Source of the DNA: Ancrocorticia sp052089425 | GTDB taxonomy: Bacteria > Actinomycetota > Actinomycetes > Actinomycetales > Actinomycetaceae | Assembly (NCBI RefSeq): GCF_052089425.1 | Contig: NZ_JBQCZW010000014.1 | Span: 1 to 63,753 of the forward strand | Length of the DNA stretch: 63,753 nt | Reading direction: 5' to 3' | In this document: positions 50,685 through 60,667 of the stretch, in pieces | Layout: each line of letters starts with the position of its first letter | Numbering within the stretch: the stretch's first letter is position 1 | Position numbers and translations under genes: made by a program | Notes under the pieces: model-generated | Databases searched by the model: none | What the model was told of the DNA's origin: nothing | Seen by the model: the letters and a program-made list of their open reading frames with translations, nothing else

Positions 50685-51455
50685 CTAGTAGGAGGTGAAG
50701 TCCTTGCCCTCGATCTGCGCCTGCTCATCTGGGGCAGCATCTGCGCCTGCCTTGAGTGCGGCTAGGCGGGTCTCGATCTCCACATCGTTGGAGTGATCCT
50801 CGAGCTCAGCGAACTGATCTTCCAGCGAAGAAGCGGCTACCTCTGCCTTGCCCATGGCAAGGGCTTCCTGCCGGCGAACGCGTTCCTCGTAGCGCCCCAG
50901 CTCGGAGGTTGGGTCCATGACGTTAATCGAGGAAATCGCATCCTGAACTTGGTTCTGGGCGCCAGCGGACTTCTCGCGGGCAACAAGCTGATCGCGCTTG
51001 GTCTTGAGCTCTGTGAGCTTGCCCTTCATCTGTTCAAGGCCGGTCTTGAGCTTCTCAACAACTTCTTCTTGAGATGTGATCATCGGTTCGGCATCGCGAG
51101 CTTCCTGCTCGGAGTTGATCTGGTTGGTGATGGCCACCTTGGCCAAGTTGTCGAAACGCGCGGCCTCGGAATCGTTTCCTTCTGCGCGGAATGCGTCTGC
51201 ACGCTGAGAGGCGGCCAGAGCCTTCTGACCCCACTGCTTCGCGGTTTCCACGTCCTCGTTGTAATCAGCCTGAGCCAAGCGAAGGTTGCCAACGGTGACG
51301 GCCACGGCGTCCGTTGCCTCGGCGATGGAGTTCGTGTAGTCACGCACCATCTGATCCAGCATCTTCTGGGGATCCTCTGCGCGATCGAGCAGGGAATTCA
51401 CATTGGCCTTGGCCAGCTGACTGATCCGGCCGAGGATCGTTTGCTTTTCTGACAT
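50685..51455 (-). CDS. PspA/IM30 family protein
   Basis: A 256-residue, mainly coiled-coil protein of the phage-shock/LiaH family, which forms membrane-supporting assemblies under envelope stress. It starts with I-L-G-R-I-S-Q-L-A-K-A-N-V-N-S-L-L-D-R-A-E-D-P, the N-terminal amphipathic helix, then K-M-L-D-Q-M-V-R-D-Y and long Glu/Lys/Ala helices. It lies between the regulator gene and the TPM gene, in line with envelope-stress context. Confidence 0.94.
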   Translation of the reverse strand: MSEKQTILGRISQLAKANVNSLLDRAEDPQKMLDQMVRDYTNSIAEATDAVAVTVGNLRLAQADYNEDVETAKQWGQKALAASQRADAFRAEGNDSEAARFDNLAKVAITNQINSEQEARDAEPMITSQEEVVEKLKTGLEQMKGKLTELKTKRDQLVAREKSAGAQNQVQDAISSINVMDPTSELGRYEERVRRQEALAMGKAEVAASSLEDQFAELEDHSNDVEIETRLAALKAGADAAPDEQAQIEGKDFTSY

Positions 51456-51560
51456 GGTATGCCTTTCGTTGAGCTTGAAGCCGCTTGCTGAAACTTTAGC
51501 GAATAGAAGTGTTGTGTTCTCAGATATTTCGCGGTGAGCGGTGAATGGTTGCTACGTGGC

Positions 51561-53540
51561 CTAGAACGAACCACCGAATCCTTTGCCGCCGGAACGCCCG
51601 CCGCCAAAGGACCCACCGCGCCGGCCACCGCGGAATGATCCGCCCGAGCGTCCCCCACCGAAGGAGCCGCCCCCGCCTCCGGAGAAGCCGCCGCGCCTGC
51701 CTCCACCAAACGATCCGCCGGAATAGCCCCCGTAGTACCCGCCGCGGCGGCCGCCTCCGGAGAGCAGAGAGCCGATGATCATGCCGCCAACCACATCGCC
51801 CCAATCGGAGTTGCCGCCGTTGTTGTGCTGGTTGGATTCATTGCGCACTGATCGTTCGGCGGTTTTCAGGGCGTTGTCTGCCTGAGAGCGTGCGCTCTCG
51901 AACAGCTGGGCCTTGTGCGGGAGATCTTGGGCGGCCTCACCTTCGGAATAGGACTTGCGGGCGGCGGCCAGCTCCGTCCGCGCACGCGAGGAAACGTAGC
52001 GAGAGTACTGGTCAATGTAGGAATCGGCCTCTGAAATGGCCGCCTGTGCGAGGTTCTGGTTGCGCCCGGCCAGAGATTCGGCGCGCTGCCGATTCTCTTC
52101 CTGAGTACGCACCTGCTCAAGCGCCGCGTCCAGAGCAGTTTCCGCCTCGGTCAGATCGTTCACCGCCTTGACCGGGTCAGGTGTGGAGCCGGTGGCGTAA
52201 TCAATGGCCTTCTGGGCCGTTGCCGCACGGGCACTAATGTTGGGATCGCCCGCACCCAGCTTCTTGGCATCGGCAACGTCCTGGCTAATGGAGGCAATGT
52301 TCTGCTGCATCTGAGCGCTGGCCTCCTCCAGTGAGGCGCGAGCATTCGAGAGCTTGTGTGCGAGGTTGCGCGCCTGACGCAATGCGTCCTCAGCCATCCG
52401 CGCATAGGGAACCGCCTTGTTATTCTGCCCTGCGTCCACGAGCTTCCGTCCCTCGGACGTTGATTCGGTGACAGAGCCCAGCAGTGCAAGGATTTGGGAG
52501 GGGTAGGTGCGCAGAGTTTCCAACGCCGATTCGGGGTAGGAAAGCGCCAGTGAGTTCAGCTGGGCATCGGCACTCGATATCTGATCGGCAATCTCCTTGA
52601 CCCGTGTATCGAGTTCAGCAAGGTGCTCGCCCGCGGTTGCGCTCAGGTTGCGCAGTTTCTGGAACTCGGCTTCCTGAGCGGTGATAGCCTGCTGCGCACG
52701 CCCGGTCAGTTCGATGATGTTTTGATTCATTTCGAACTGTTGCGCGGGAGTCTCTGGAACGTCATCATCCAAGCGCTTCTGGATTTCGAAGGCTTGCTGC
52801 ATGGCGTTCTGCGCGTCAACCAGCGCGTGCGAGAACTGTGAGGTGGCTTCCGTGCCAAACTCGGCCCGTGCGTACTCGAGTTCCGCAGAAGCCGAGCGAA
52901 CGCCGTCGTCGGCAGAAAGAAGCTGAAAGGAGGCCTGCTTGACTATCTGCTCCAAACTTGCTGCCTCGTTGCGTTCCCGCGCGGACTTGCGGCGCTTACT
53001 GATGAGCCAGTACGCACCGCCCACAATAACGATGATGAGCGCACCTACAAGGAGTGGGCCCCAGTTGAAACTCTGGCCGCTCTCCAGCTCCTCGGCTACG
53101 AGGATCGTGCCCTCCGCCCAGTTCCCAGCTTGCCACTGAGCCATGGCGTCCTCGGTCAGGGCGTCGCTGATTTCATCCGCCGTGAAGCCATCTTCGCCCG
53201 CCCACACGGAGTATTGGCGGGAATCGGTGGCAATGGCTAGCACCGCGTCACGGCTGCCCAAGTTCGATTGTTCGGCGGTATCGGCTGCCCAATCGTCCGA
53301 GCTTGCGCCATCAAAGGTGCTGACATACACCACGCGCAGGTTGTGGCCGGTTTCGCCCTGAAGATCCTCCAAAGCCGATTGCACGCTCTCAACATCGCTG
53401 ACAACCCCGGATTCATCCGTGACGGTGCCCGTCAGATTCATTGGCTCCTCCGCGTGTACCGAAGGGAGGGCAATCAAGCTCACGGCGAGGGCCACGAGCA
53501 TCGCGATGAGGCGTGGCAGAACACGATGTTGAGATCTCAT
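51561..53540 (-). CDS. TPM-domain membrane protein with Gly-rich tail
   Basis: A 659-residue exported protein. It has a signal peptide (V-L-P-R-L-I-A-M-L-V-A-L-A-V), a TPM/YgcG domain (residues 30-150: L-T-G-T-V-T-D-E-S-G-V-V), one membrane helix (about 165-185), a long coiled-coil stretch and a tail of Gly-Gly-Arg-Ser repeats (from about 590). The layout is that of the TPM/YgcG group near PspA genes in actinobacteria, thought to act in envelope upkeep. Start choice at 53540 gives the signal peptide; no strong ribosome site. Confidence 0.88.
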   Translation of the reverse strand: MRSQHRVLPRLIAMLVALAVSLIALPSVHAEEPMNLTGTVTDESGVVSDVESVQSALEDLQGETGHNLRVVYVSTFDGASSDDWAADTAEQSNLGSRDAVLAIATDSRQYSVWAGEDGFTADEISDALTEDAMAQWQAGNWAEGTILVAEELESGQSFNWGPLLVGALIIVIVGGAYWLISKRRKSARERNEAASLEQIVKQASFQLLSADDGVRSASAELEYARAEFGTEATSQFSHALVDAQNAMQQAFEIQKRLDDDVPETPAQQFEMNQNIIELTGRAQQAITAQEAEFQKLRNLSATAGEHLAELDTRVKEIADQISSADAQLNSLALSYPESALETLRTYPSQILALLGSVTESTSEGRKLVDAGQNNKAVPYARMAEDALRQARNLAHKLSNARASLEEASAQMQQNIASISQDVADAKKLGAGDPNISARAATAQKAIDYATGSTPDPVKAVNDLTEAETALDAALEQVRTQEENRQRAESLAGRNQNLAQAAISEADSYIDQYSRYVSSRARTELAAARKSYSEGEAAQDLPHKAQLFESARSQADNALKTAERSVRNESNQHNNGGNSDWGDVVGGMIIGSLLSGGGRRGGYYGGYSGGSFGGGRRGGFSGGGGGSFGGGRSGGSFRGGRRGGSFGGGRSGGKGFGGSF

Positions 53541-53702
53541 TCTTAGATCATTGCGTATCGCGGTGCTTTGGGCCAGAGCGAAACACAAAATATTCTCTGA
53601 GCGAGCCTGCGAGCATTGCCATAAAAGGTTCGTTTAGCGCCTAGTCAAAGAAGGGCTAGACTGGGGAGCAGTATCTATTCAGTTTGATGAAAGCGAGTTG
53701 CC

Positions 53703-54077
53703 GTGCCTACGGGTAAGGTTAAGTTCTTCGATGAGAAGAAGGGGTTTGGCTTTATTGCCGGGGACGACGGCGAGGAAGTCTATCTCCCCTCCTCTGCCCT
53801 GCCCATCGGCATCAAGCTGAGGGCTGGATCTCGTATCGAATACGGCGTTGCTGAGACACGCCGTGGCCCACAGGCCCTGTCAGTCTCCCTTCTGAAGAAG
53901 GTGGAGTCTCTATCCAAAAAGAACCGCCGCCCTCCCGAGGAAATGGTGGACATTGTGGAGGACCTTATTAAGATTCTTGACCACTCCTCTGAGCAGTTGC
54001 GCCGTGGGCGTTACCCAGAAGGCGGACGGCGCATCGCCCAAGCGCTGCGCACATTGGCGGATGATTTTGATGCCTGA
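53703..54077 (+). CDS. Cold-shock domain protein
   Basis: A 124-residue protein. Residues 1-65 are the cold-shock fold with the RNP motifs K-V-K-F-F-D-E-K-K-G-F-G-F-I; the rest is a helical tail with E-E-M-V-D-I-V-E-D-L. The GTG start matches the family begin (PTGKVKFF). The gene overlaps the DUF3027 gene by 8 bp, a conserved actinobacterial pair. Confidence 0.92.
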   Translation: MPTGKVKFFDEKKGFGFIAGDDGEEVYLPSSALPIGIKLRAGSRIEYGVAETRRGPQALSVSLLKKVESLSKKNRRPPEEMVDIVEDLIKILDHSSEQLRRGRYPEGGRRIAQALRTLADDFDA

Positions 54078-54837
54078 GCAAGTAAAACTATCGAAGGGAT
54101 ACGGCAAAGAACGTATTCTCGGCGAGGCCGTTGATTTCGCGCGTGAGGCCCTGAGCCAGCTGACCAAACCTGCCAACGTTGGTGCACATGTTGGCGTGGT
54201 GGCCGAAGGCGATCGGGTGTTGACGCACTGCTTCGCTTGCCTGCTGCCCGGATACCCCGGATGGTACTGGACCGTTACACTGGCGCGGATTCCCCGCTCT
54301 AAGAGGCCAACGATCAACGAGATGTCATTGCGGCCCGGCAAGGATGCCCATCTGGCACCCGATTGGGTTCCGTGGGCTGAGCGCCTTCAGCCTGATGATA
54401 TCCAGCCAACCGATCGGCTCCCCTATGTGGAATCCGATGAGCGGCTAGAACCGGGTTTCGAGGAAATCGGGGATGATGCCGATCAGCTCGAACAGTTCGA
54501 AATGGGACTGGGGCGCGAGCGCGTGCTTTCTCCCGAGGGGCGCAGTCAGGCGTTCTCGCGCTGGTATGCGAACGATCACGGCCCCGATAATCCGGCCACG
54601 CGTTCTGCTTCCGCAACATGCTCCACCTGTGGATTTCTCATGACCATGGGCGGGTCCGCGCGCACCGTATTTGGCGTGTGCGCCAACGAATGGTCCCCGT
54701 TTGATGGGAAAGTTGTATCCTTCGATCATGGCTGTGGCTCTCACTCACAAACCGACGTGCCCAAGCAGAAGCTGCTGTGGGATCCGGTAGAGCCCGTGAT
54801 TGACGAAATGGATGTTGACGTTCTAGCGGCGGAGTAA
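54070..54837 (+). CDS. DUF3027 protein
   Basis: A 255-residue protein of an actinobacteria-specific family. It has a conserved early part (E-A-V-D-F-A-R-E-A-L), a G-W-Y-W-T-V-T-L-A-R block, and a Cys-rich end (C-S-T-C-G-F-L, F-G-V-C-A-N-E, S-F-D-H-G-C-G-S-H) that may bind metal. ATG 54070 overlaps the cold-shock gene end; manA starts right after its stop. Function unknown. Confidence 0.9.
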   Translation: MPEQVKLSKGYGKERILGEAVDFAREALSQLTKPANVGAHVGVVAEGDRVLTHCFACLLPGYPGWYWTVTLARIPRSKRPTINEMSLRPGKDAHLAPDWVPWAERLQPDDIQPTDRLPYVESDERLEPGFEEIGDDADQLEQFEMGLGRERVLSPEGRSQAFSRWYANDHGPDNPATRSASATCSTCGFLMTMGGSARTVFGVCANEWSPFDGKVVSFDHGCGSHSQTDVPKQKLLWDPVEPVIDEMDVDVLAAE

Positions 54838-56012
54838 ATGGAGCGTTTGCAGGGCCGGGTCCGGGGCTACGCGTGGGGAGGGCCCGCCACAATTCCCGAG
54901 CTTTTCGGCTATCCGCCAGCCAATGGNNNNNNNNNNNNNNNNNNNNNNNNNNNNNNNNNNNNNNNNNNNNNNNNNNNNNNNNNNNNNNNNNNNNNNNNNN
55001 NNNNNNNNNNNNNNNNNNNNNNNNNNCATTAGGTGAAGATACCCTCGTGGGCCATGGCCCTGCCCTGCCCTACCTCCTCAAGCTGATCGCTCCCATGCGG
55101 CCGCTATCCCTGCAGGTTCACCCATCTAAAGCGCAGGCGCAGGCCGGGTTTGATGCTGAAGAAGAGGCGGGTATTCCGCTGGATTCCCCAGATCGCAACT
55201 ACCGTGACCGGAATGCGAAGCCGGAGCTTGTCTATGCCATCACGTCTTTCGAGGCCTTGGTGGGATTCCGGGCACCGCGAAGAATTGCCGAGGTGATGCG
55301 CGGGCTGCGCACCCCGCTCTCCGATCGACTGCGGCGGATGGTTCTGCGCGAGGGTGTACGTGCGGCGTTCACCTACCTCATATCGCCCGAGACCTGCCCC
55401 AGTGGTGATCGTGTTGCCAGCCTCGTGGAAGCCTGCGCGGAACGTGATCCGGAGAAATCGCCTTCCCGGCGCGCGGATGCTGCAGTGGTGTCCCTTGCCG
55501 CGCACTACCCGGGTGACGCCAGCGTTTTGACCCCCCTCCTTATGAACCCCGTGTCGCTGCGCCCGGGGGAGGCTCTGTACATTCCCGATGGAACCGTTCA
55601 CGCTTATCGCAGTGGAGTAGGTGTAGAGATCATGGCCTCCTCGGATAATGTTCTGCGCGCCGGGCTGACCGAAAAGCACATCGATGTGCCAGAGCTGCTG
55701 CGGGTTGTCCGGGCTGACGCTGCTCCTCCGATGCGTATCGCGCCCGAGCGGGTTTCGGCCTCAACGTCCGTGTATTACGCGCCGGTCGAGGATTTTGAAC
55801 TCTCGGTGGTTCAGCTCAGCGATGCGAACGTCTGGGATCGCCAAAGAAGCGAGGGGCCGCGAACCGTTGTGTGCATGGAAGGTGCCGTTCAGGTGTACGC
55901 CGGGGGAGGTGCCTTGCAGTTGAATAAGGGACAGGCTGTTTTCATCGGGGCCAATGAGGGCGAGGCGAGCCTGCGAGGATTCGGCAAAGTTGTGATCGCG
56001 GCGGTGCCTTAA
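54838..56012 (+). CDS. manA: Mannose-6-phosphate isomerase, interrupted by assembly gap
   Basis: Class-I phosphomannose isomerase that interconverts mannose- and fructose-6-phosphate with zinc. The left piece starts MERLQGRVRGYAWGG and ends at the N run; the right piece has L-L-K-L-I-A-P-M-R-P-L-S-L-Q-V-H-P, the zinc-site region E-L-V-Y-A-I-T-S-F-E-A-L-V-G-F-R, and the C-terminal A-Y-R-S-G-V-G-V-E-I-M-A-S-S-D-N-V-L-R-A. The two pieces are in different frames because the 100-N run is only a placeholder. It starts directly after the DUF3027 stop. Confidence 0.9.
54927..55026. other. Assembly gap (100 N)
   Basis: Exactly 100 N, the conventional length for a gap of unknown size; it breaks manA and removes part of its N-terminal region. 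Confidence 1.
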
Positions 56013-56352
56013 AAGTCTCATTGAGTGGCGTGCTCCGCGGTGGCACCGTTCAGTTCTATCCTCAGAGACCCGAACGGGAGACTTCCGAGTTGCAGAGCAT
56101 CCTGGCCACGGTGCTGAAGGGTAGCGTGCCGAAAGTCTCAGGCCTGCGGCGTGCCTCACTAGCGGGCCGAGTGCGCGGGGTTCGGCCAGTGGCGGAGGGT
56201 TGGCTGGTTACCGCAGAATTCATAGGGAAACTCGCCGTGGCCGGTCAGGGAACCTATCGCTCACCGAAGCGCGATGTGGACCGAATAGCTCGAACTTCGA
56301 GAAGGAATGAGTCCACTATTTGGACGAGCTCTTGCCCTTAGGGGTCCGCGCA
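56013..56352. other. Leader/intergenic region of the purine permease
   Basis: A 340-bp gap. An AAAGTCTCA motif occurs twice (about 56012 and 56134) with similar following GCGGC/GTGCC bases, suggesting an old duplication. No purine riboswitch core or clear promoter is recognised. A 106-codon open frame here has no family-like features and is left out. Confidence 0.4.
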
Positions 56353-57828
56353 ATGAGACTCAATCAAGTGATAGACACGAAGACGCCGCCTGAAACCGAG
56401 AAGGCAGGCATGCTGGACAAGTATTTCCATCTGACCGAACGTGGTTCAACCCTCGGGCGCGAAATCCGGGGAGGGCTCGTTACCTTCTTCGCGATGGCCT
56501 ACATTCTGGTGCTGAACCCCATCATTCTTTCCGGTGAGGATTCCACTGGCGGATACCTAGGCGGAGGCTCCGAGCCGAACATGGCTGCCATCGCCGCCGG
56601 CACGGCATTGATCGCCGGCGTCATGACTGTGCTCATGGGTGCGGTGGCAAACTTCCCGATCGGCCTTGCGGCTGGCTTGGGACTGAACTCCATGGTGGCC
56701 GCAACCATCGTCACCCTTCCGGGCATGACCTGGGCTGACGGCATGGGCATCATTGTGCTTGAGGGCATCGTGATCGTGCTGCTCGTGGTGACCGGGCTAC
56801 GCGAAGCGATTTTCCGCGCGGTACCCAAGTACCTGCGTACAGCCATCTCTGTAGGCATCGGCATGTTTATCACGCTTGTTGGCTTGGTAAACGCCGGTAT
56901 GGTGCGCGCTGGTAGTGGCACTCTCCTTGCCTTCGGTGTTGAGGGATCCGTTTCCACGTTCCCCATGCTGATCTTCGTGATTGGACTGTTCCTCACGGTG
57001 ATTCTCATGGTTCGGAAGATCAAGGGCGCTATCCTCATCGGTATCATCACCTCCACCATTCTGGCAGTGATTGTTGAAGCTGTTGGAAAGCTCGGTCCAG
57101 TGGGCGAGGATAACCCTGGAGGCTGGAACCTCAGCGTTCCCTCAATCTCTGGGTCACCGGTCCAGATTCCCGAATTCGCCACGCTGGGCGAGTTCTCCAT
57201 CACGGGACCCTTCGAAAAGATCGGCGTGATTGCCGTCGTGGTCCTGACCTTCTCCGTCCTTCTTGCGGATTTCTTCGACACCATGGGCACAATGGTTGCG
57301 GTGGGTGCCGAAGGCGATCTCCTTGACGAAGATGGTAATCCTGAAGGCACCAGCAAGATCCTGCTCGTGGATTCACTGGGCGCCGTCGCGGGCGGCGTTG
57401 GCGGCGTTTCCTCCAACACTGCGTTCGTGGAGTCCTCTACGGGTGTTGCAGACGGCGGACGCACCGGCATCACCTCGATCGTTACTGGAATCGCCTTCCT
57501 GCTTGCTACCTTCCTTTCCCCGATCGTTGCGCTGGTTCCCAACGAGGCGGCCGCGCCAGCACTTGTGGCGGTTGGCTTCCTCATGATGCAGCAGGTCTCG
57601 GACATCAAGTGGACTGATCTCTCCGTGGCAATCCCTGCCTTCCTGACCATTGTCATGATGCCGTTCGGCTATTCCATGACTGTTGGAATTGGCGTTGGGT
57701 TCATCGCTCACGTGGTGCTGCAGGTTGCCACCGGCAACATCAAGAAGATTCACCCACTCCTGTGGGTTGTTGCCATCATGTTCGTTCTGTACTTCCTCAT
57801 GGGGCCGATTCAGGGCGCTCTCGCGTAA
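56353..57828 (+). CDS. NCS2 purine permease (guanine/hypoxanthine type)
   Basis: A 491-residue membrane transporter with about 12-14 hydrophobic segments. Family marks: an N-terminal F-H-L-T-E-R-G-S-T-L-G-R-E-I-R-G-G-L-V-T-F-F-A-M-A-Y-I, then A-A-G-L-G-L-N-S-M, and later D-F-F-D-T-M-G-T-M and S-S-N-T-A-F-V-E-S. These are the azg/pbuG-type hallmarks for guanine and hypoxanthine uptake with protons. The ATG at 56353 follows AGGGG; an upstream TTG lacks support. Confidence 0.93.
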   Translation: MRLNQVIDTKTPPETEKAGMLDKYFHLTERGSTLGREIRGGLVTFFAMAYILVLNPIILSGEDSTGGYLGGGSEPNMAAIAAGTALIAGVMTVLMGAVANFPIGLAAGLGLNSMVAATIVTLPGMTWADGMGIIVLEGIVIVLLVVTGLREAIFRAVPKYLRTAISVGIGMFITLVGLVNAGMVRAGSGTLLAFGVEGSVSTFPMLIFVIGLFLTVILMVRKIKGAILIGIITSTILAVIVEAVGKLGPVGEDNPGGWNLSVPSISGSPVQIPEFATLGEFSITGPFEKIGVIAVVVLTFSVLLADFFDTMGTMVAVGAEGDLLDEDGNPEGTSKILLVDSLGAVAGGVGGVSSNTAFVESSTGVADGGRTGITSIVTGIAFLLATFLSPIVALVPNEAAAPALVAVGFLMMQQVSDIKWTDLSVAIPAFLTIVMMPFGYSMTVGIGVGFIAHVVLQVATGNIKKIHPLLWVVAIMFVLYFLMGPIQGALA

Positions 57829-57985
57829 CGGTAAACAATCCCCTCCCACCTCTGAGGCTAACCTATCGGCTTGGTCTGGGCGATGCTCGGTTAATCGAAA
57901 CGTGACAGTTAACCGGGGGAGATAACGGGCGCGGACATAACCGAATACTGCAGCGGGTGCGTGAATTGTCACCTGCGTCATGGCA

Positions 57986-58031
57986 AGAGAAAACTGGCGG
58001 CGCTACCATTGAAGCACCGTCAGTTTTCTCT
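57986..58031 (+). terminator. Long hairpin between the permease and MFS genes
   Basis: AGAGAAAACTG (57986-57996) pairs exactly with CAGTTTTCTCT (58021-58031), with GCGG/CCGT near the loop. The 3' arm ends in a T-rich stretch. It most likely ends the purine permease transcript; it lies 82 bp before the MFS start. Confidence 0.65.
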
Positions 58032-58112
58032 ATTTGTGCGCCGTTTGGTTGGGTTTGTCCGAAACTCCCCAAGCCTCGCACATCACCTTGTTCTTTGAAA
58101 GGACCGTGCCGA

Positions 58113-59322
58113 TTGGGACGCACTTTTGCGAGCCTGAAGTATTACAACTACCGTGTTTGGTTCTTCTGTGCATTGGTAGCCAATACCGGTACATGGATGC
58201 AACGCGTTGCTCAGGACTGGCTGGTACTTGCCGTCCTGACAGACGATAGCTCCTTCGCCGTTGGGCTTGTGACGGCCCTCCAATTCGTGCCGATGCTGTT
58301 CTTCATGCCTTTTGCCGGAGCCGTTGCGGACCGCTTCGATAAGCGCAAGATCCTGTTCTGCACTCAATCGCTGCAAGCGCTTTTGGCGTTTGGACTGGGC
58401 ACGATGGTGATGCTGGATGCCGCGAGCGTGTGGCATGTGTGTATCTTCGCCTTCATGTTGGGAACCGTTGGCGCCTTCGATAGCCCGCCGCGCTTGGTGT
58501 TCATCTCCGAGCTGGTGCCCCCGCGTTCACTACCAAACGCCGTTGGCCTGAATTCCACGAGCTTCAACATTGCGCGGCTGATCGGTCCTGCATTGTCCGG
58601 CCTTCTTATCGCGTGGGTGGGCCTTGGATGGGTATTCTTCATCAACGGCGCCTCCTTTGTGTTTACTCTTGTGGCTCTGGCGGTTATGCGTCCCAGCGAG
58701 TATTACCGCACGACGGACAACGCTGCCGGTGAANNNNNNNNNNNNNNNNNNNNNNNNNNNNNNNNNNNNNNNNNNNNNNNNNNNNNNNNNNNNNNNNNNN
58801 NNNNNNNNNNNNNNNNNNNNNNNNNNNNNNNNNATCGTGGTGATGGCCGCCTTCGGCTTCGCCATCGCAGCAACACTCAATGCGACCATGCCCACCTATC
58901 CTCTCTACGCGATCTCTCTGGTTCCTGTGGGCCTCATGATGCTGACACTGCTCACCAGTGCAAACACGGCGGTTCAGATGTCCACGGACCCGAAGATGCG
59001 CGGGCGTGTGATGGCGCTCTACCAAACGGTGATGCAAGGGTCCACGCCCATCGGCGCACTGCTCGTGGGATGGATTTCCGAGGCCTTCAGCCCGCGTTGG
59101 GGAGTTGGAATCGGCGCTATTTCTGCTTTCGTTGTTGTGGCGGCAGCCTACTTCTGGGGCAGGCGTACATGGGACGTGCAAGTTCGTTACCGGCTGCATT
59201 CGCGCCCTCACCTTGATATTCGCGGCCCGCTTGAGCACGAGCGTGAAGAAGCTGAAGAAAAGGCTAACCGGGAGATTGCCCGCACGCAGGGCGATAAGAT
59301 CCCCGGCGATCACGCGAGGTGA
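58113..59322 (+). CDS. MFS transporter, interrupted by assembly gap
   Basis: A major-facilitator exporter of the MFS_3/enterobactin-exporter-like group. The left piece has about six helices with A-D-R-F-D-K-R-K-I in the A-motif loop and N-T-G-T-W-M-Q-R-V-A; the right piece carries the last helices and a charged tail (E-R-E-E-A-E-E-K). The start is the TTG at 58113, since AAGGA lies 9 nt upstream and no ATG fits. The pieces are in different frames across a 100-N gap, so the middle is missing. Substrate unknown. Confidence 0.85.
58734..58833. other. Assembly gap (100 N)
   Basis: Exactly 100 N, a gap of unknown true size, inside the MFS transporter gene. Confidence 1.
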
Positions 59323-59358
59323 GTGGCAGTGCACGTGTAGTGCACCTAGACATGCGCG

Positions 59359-60465
59359 CTACTTCTTGTGATCGATGATCCAATCGAGGCATGCCAGCAG
59401 CGCCTCCACATCCGCCAACTCAACGTTGGGGAATGTCCCAATACGCAGCTGATTACGGCCCAGGCTACGGTAAGGATCGATATCCACCACGCCATGGCTC
59501 CTCAGAATCTTGCTGACCTTCGCCGTGTTGACGGATTCGTCAAAATCTACCGTGGCCACAACGGGAGATCGGTACTGAGGCTGAGTAACGAACGGAGTGG
59601 CGTCGTTCCGCGAGGTGGCCCAGTTGTATACGGCGGAGGAGGAACGTTCTGTCCGTTGTGCCATCGCGGAGAGCCCTCCCTGATCGAGCATCCATGTCAG
59701 CTGCTCATCAATGAGCAGGAGAGTGGCGATTGCTGGGGTGTTGAGGGTCTGATCCTTTCGCGAATTCTCCACGGCCAACTGGAGATTCAAAATATCCGGT
59801 ACCCAACGCTCACTCGTCAACTTCTGGATACGGGCTAAAGCCGCAGGTGAGGCGATAGCCAGCCACAGGCCGCCGTCGGCCCCAAAATTCTTTTGAGGAG
59901 AGAAGTAATAGACGTCGGTCTGCGAAACGTCCACGTCAACTCCGCCGGCAGCAGAGGTGGCGTCCACGAGCGTCAGCGCTCCTACGCCGCCGAATCGGCT
60001 CACCGGGGAGATTGCTCCGGTGGAGGTCTCGTTGTGTGCGTATAGATAGGTGTCAATGCCTTCGGCGCTTTCGCACAGAGCGACGCCCCCCGGTGCGCTG
60101 CGCTTGATATCCACCCCATCGATCCACGGTGCGCGGGTAATGGCCTTGACCACCTTGCCAGAGAATTCGCCGAACACGGCGGCTTGGGCGCGGGATTCCA
60201 CTAGGCAGAAAGTGATGGCATCCCAGAATAGCGAGGCGCCGCCTGTGCCCAGCAGTACTTCGTAGCCATCTGGGATGGCGAACAGATCACCGATCTTCTC
60301 GCGAATACTCGCGACTACCTGCTTGACTGGCTGTTGCCGGTGCGACGTTCCCAATGGGCTATCGGGGGCGGTGAGCCGCGCCAGTTGTTGGCTGCGGAGC
60401 TTTGAGGGGCCAGAACCGAACCGGCCATCGCTCGGGAGAAGATGAGCGGGAATCTGCAGAGTCAT
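59359..60465 (-). CDS. serC: Phosphoserine aminotransferase
   Basis: A 368-residue PLP enzyme of serine synthesis (3-phosphohydroxypyruvate to phosphoserine), of the actinobacterial short type. It begins I-P-A-H-L-L-P-S-D-G-R-F-G-S-G-P-S-K, has the substrate part L-G-T-G-G-A-S-L-F-W, the PLP aspartate region (T-L-V-D-A-T-S-A-A-G-G) and the cofactor Lys in F-S-P-Q-K-N-F-G-A-D-G-G-L. It is a single-gene unit convergent with the MFS gene. Confidence 0.95.
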   Translation of the reverse strand: MTLQIPAHLLPSDGRFGSGPSKLRSQQLARLTAPDSPLGTSHRQQPVKQVVASIREKIGDLFAIPDGYEVLLGTGGASLFWDAITFCLVESRAQAAVFGEFSGKVVKAITRAPWIDGVDIKRSAPGGVALCESAEGIDTYLYAHNETSTGAISPVSRFGGVGALTLVDATSAAGGVDVDVSQTDVYYFSPQKNFGADGGLWLAIASPAALARIQKLTSERWVPDILNLQLAVENSRKDQTLNTPAIATLLLIDEQLTWMLDQGGLSAMAQRTERSSSAVYNWATSRNDATPFVTQPQYRSPVVATVDFDESVNTAKVSKILRSHGVVDIDPYRSLGRNQLRIGTFPNVELADVEALLACLDWIIDHKK

Positions 60466-60546
60466 ACCTCTATTTTGCCCTGTTGAAGGCTGTGTGTAGA
60501 GGCTGTCCGGAAATTGCTCTCGCCCGCGGCTAAACCGCGTGACTTG

Positions 60547-60570
60547 CGCATTTTGGTGAGGAAAAATGCG
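60547..60570. promoter_or_regulatory. Inverted repeat near the dtxR-family promoter
   Basis: CGCATTTT (60547-60554) is inverted as AAAATGCG (60563-60570), about 98 bp before the regulator start, and TATAAA (60571-60576) follows directly. It may be an operator, but it does not match the iron-box consensus. Confidence 0.35.
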
Positions 60571-60667
60571 TATAAACGCGTCCGACTCGACTATTGTCTA
60601 TGGGGTTACATAGGCTCGGATGCAGCAGCATTCGGTTGGCGCTGTGCCACGCGACAAGGAGCAAAAT

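Noticed and set aside
56021..56341. 106-codon open frame upstream of the purine permease
   Set aside because: No recognisable domain, unusual composition and weak start; more likely leader DNA.
56499..57656. Minus-strand open frame of 385 codons opposite the purine permease
   Set aside because: Low-complexity Thr/Pro/Met-rich antisense of a membrane protein gene; no ribosome site or family mark.
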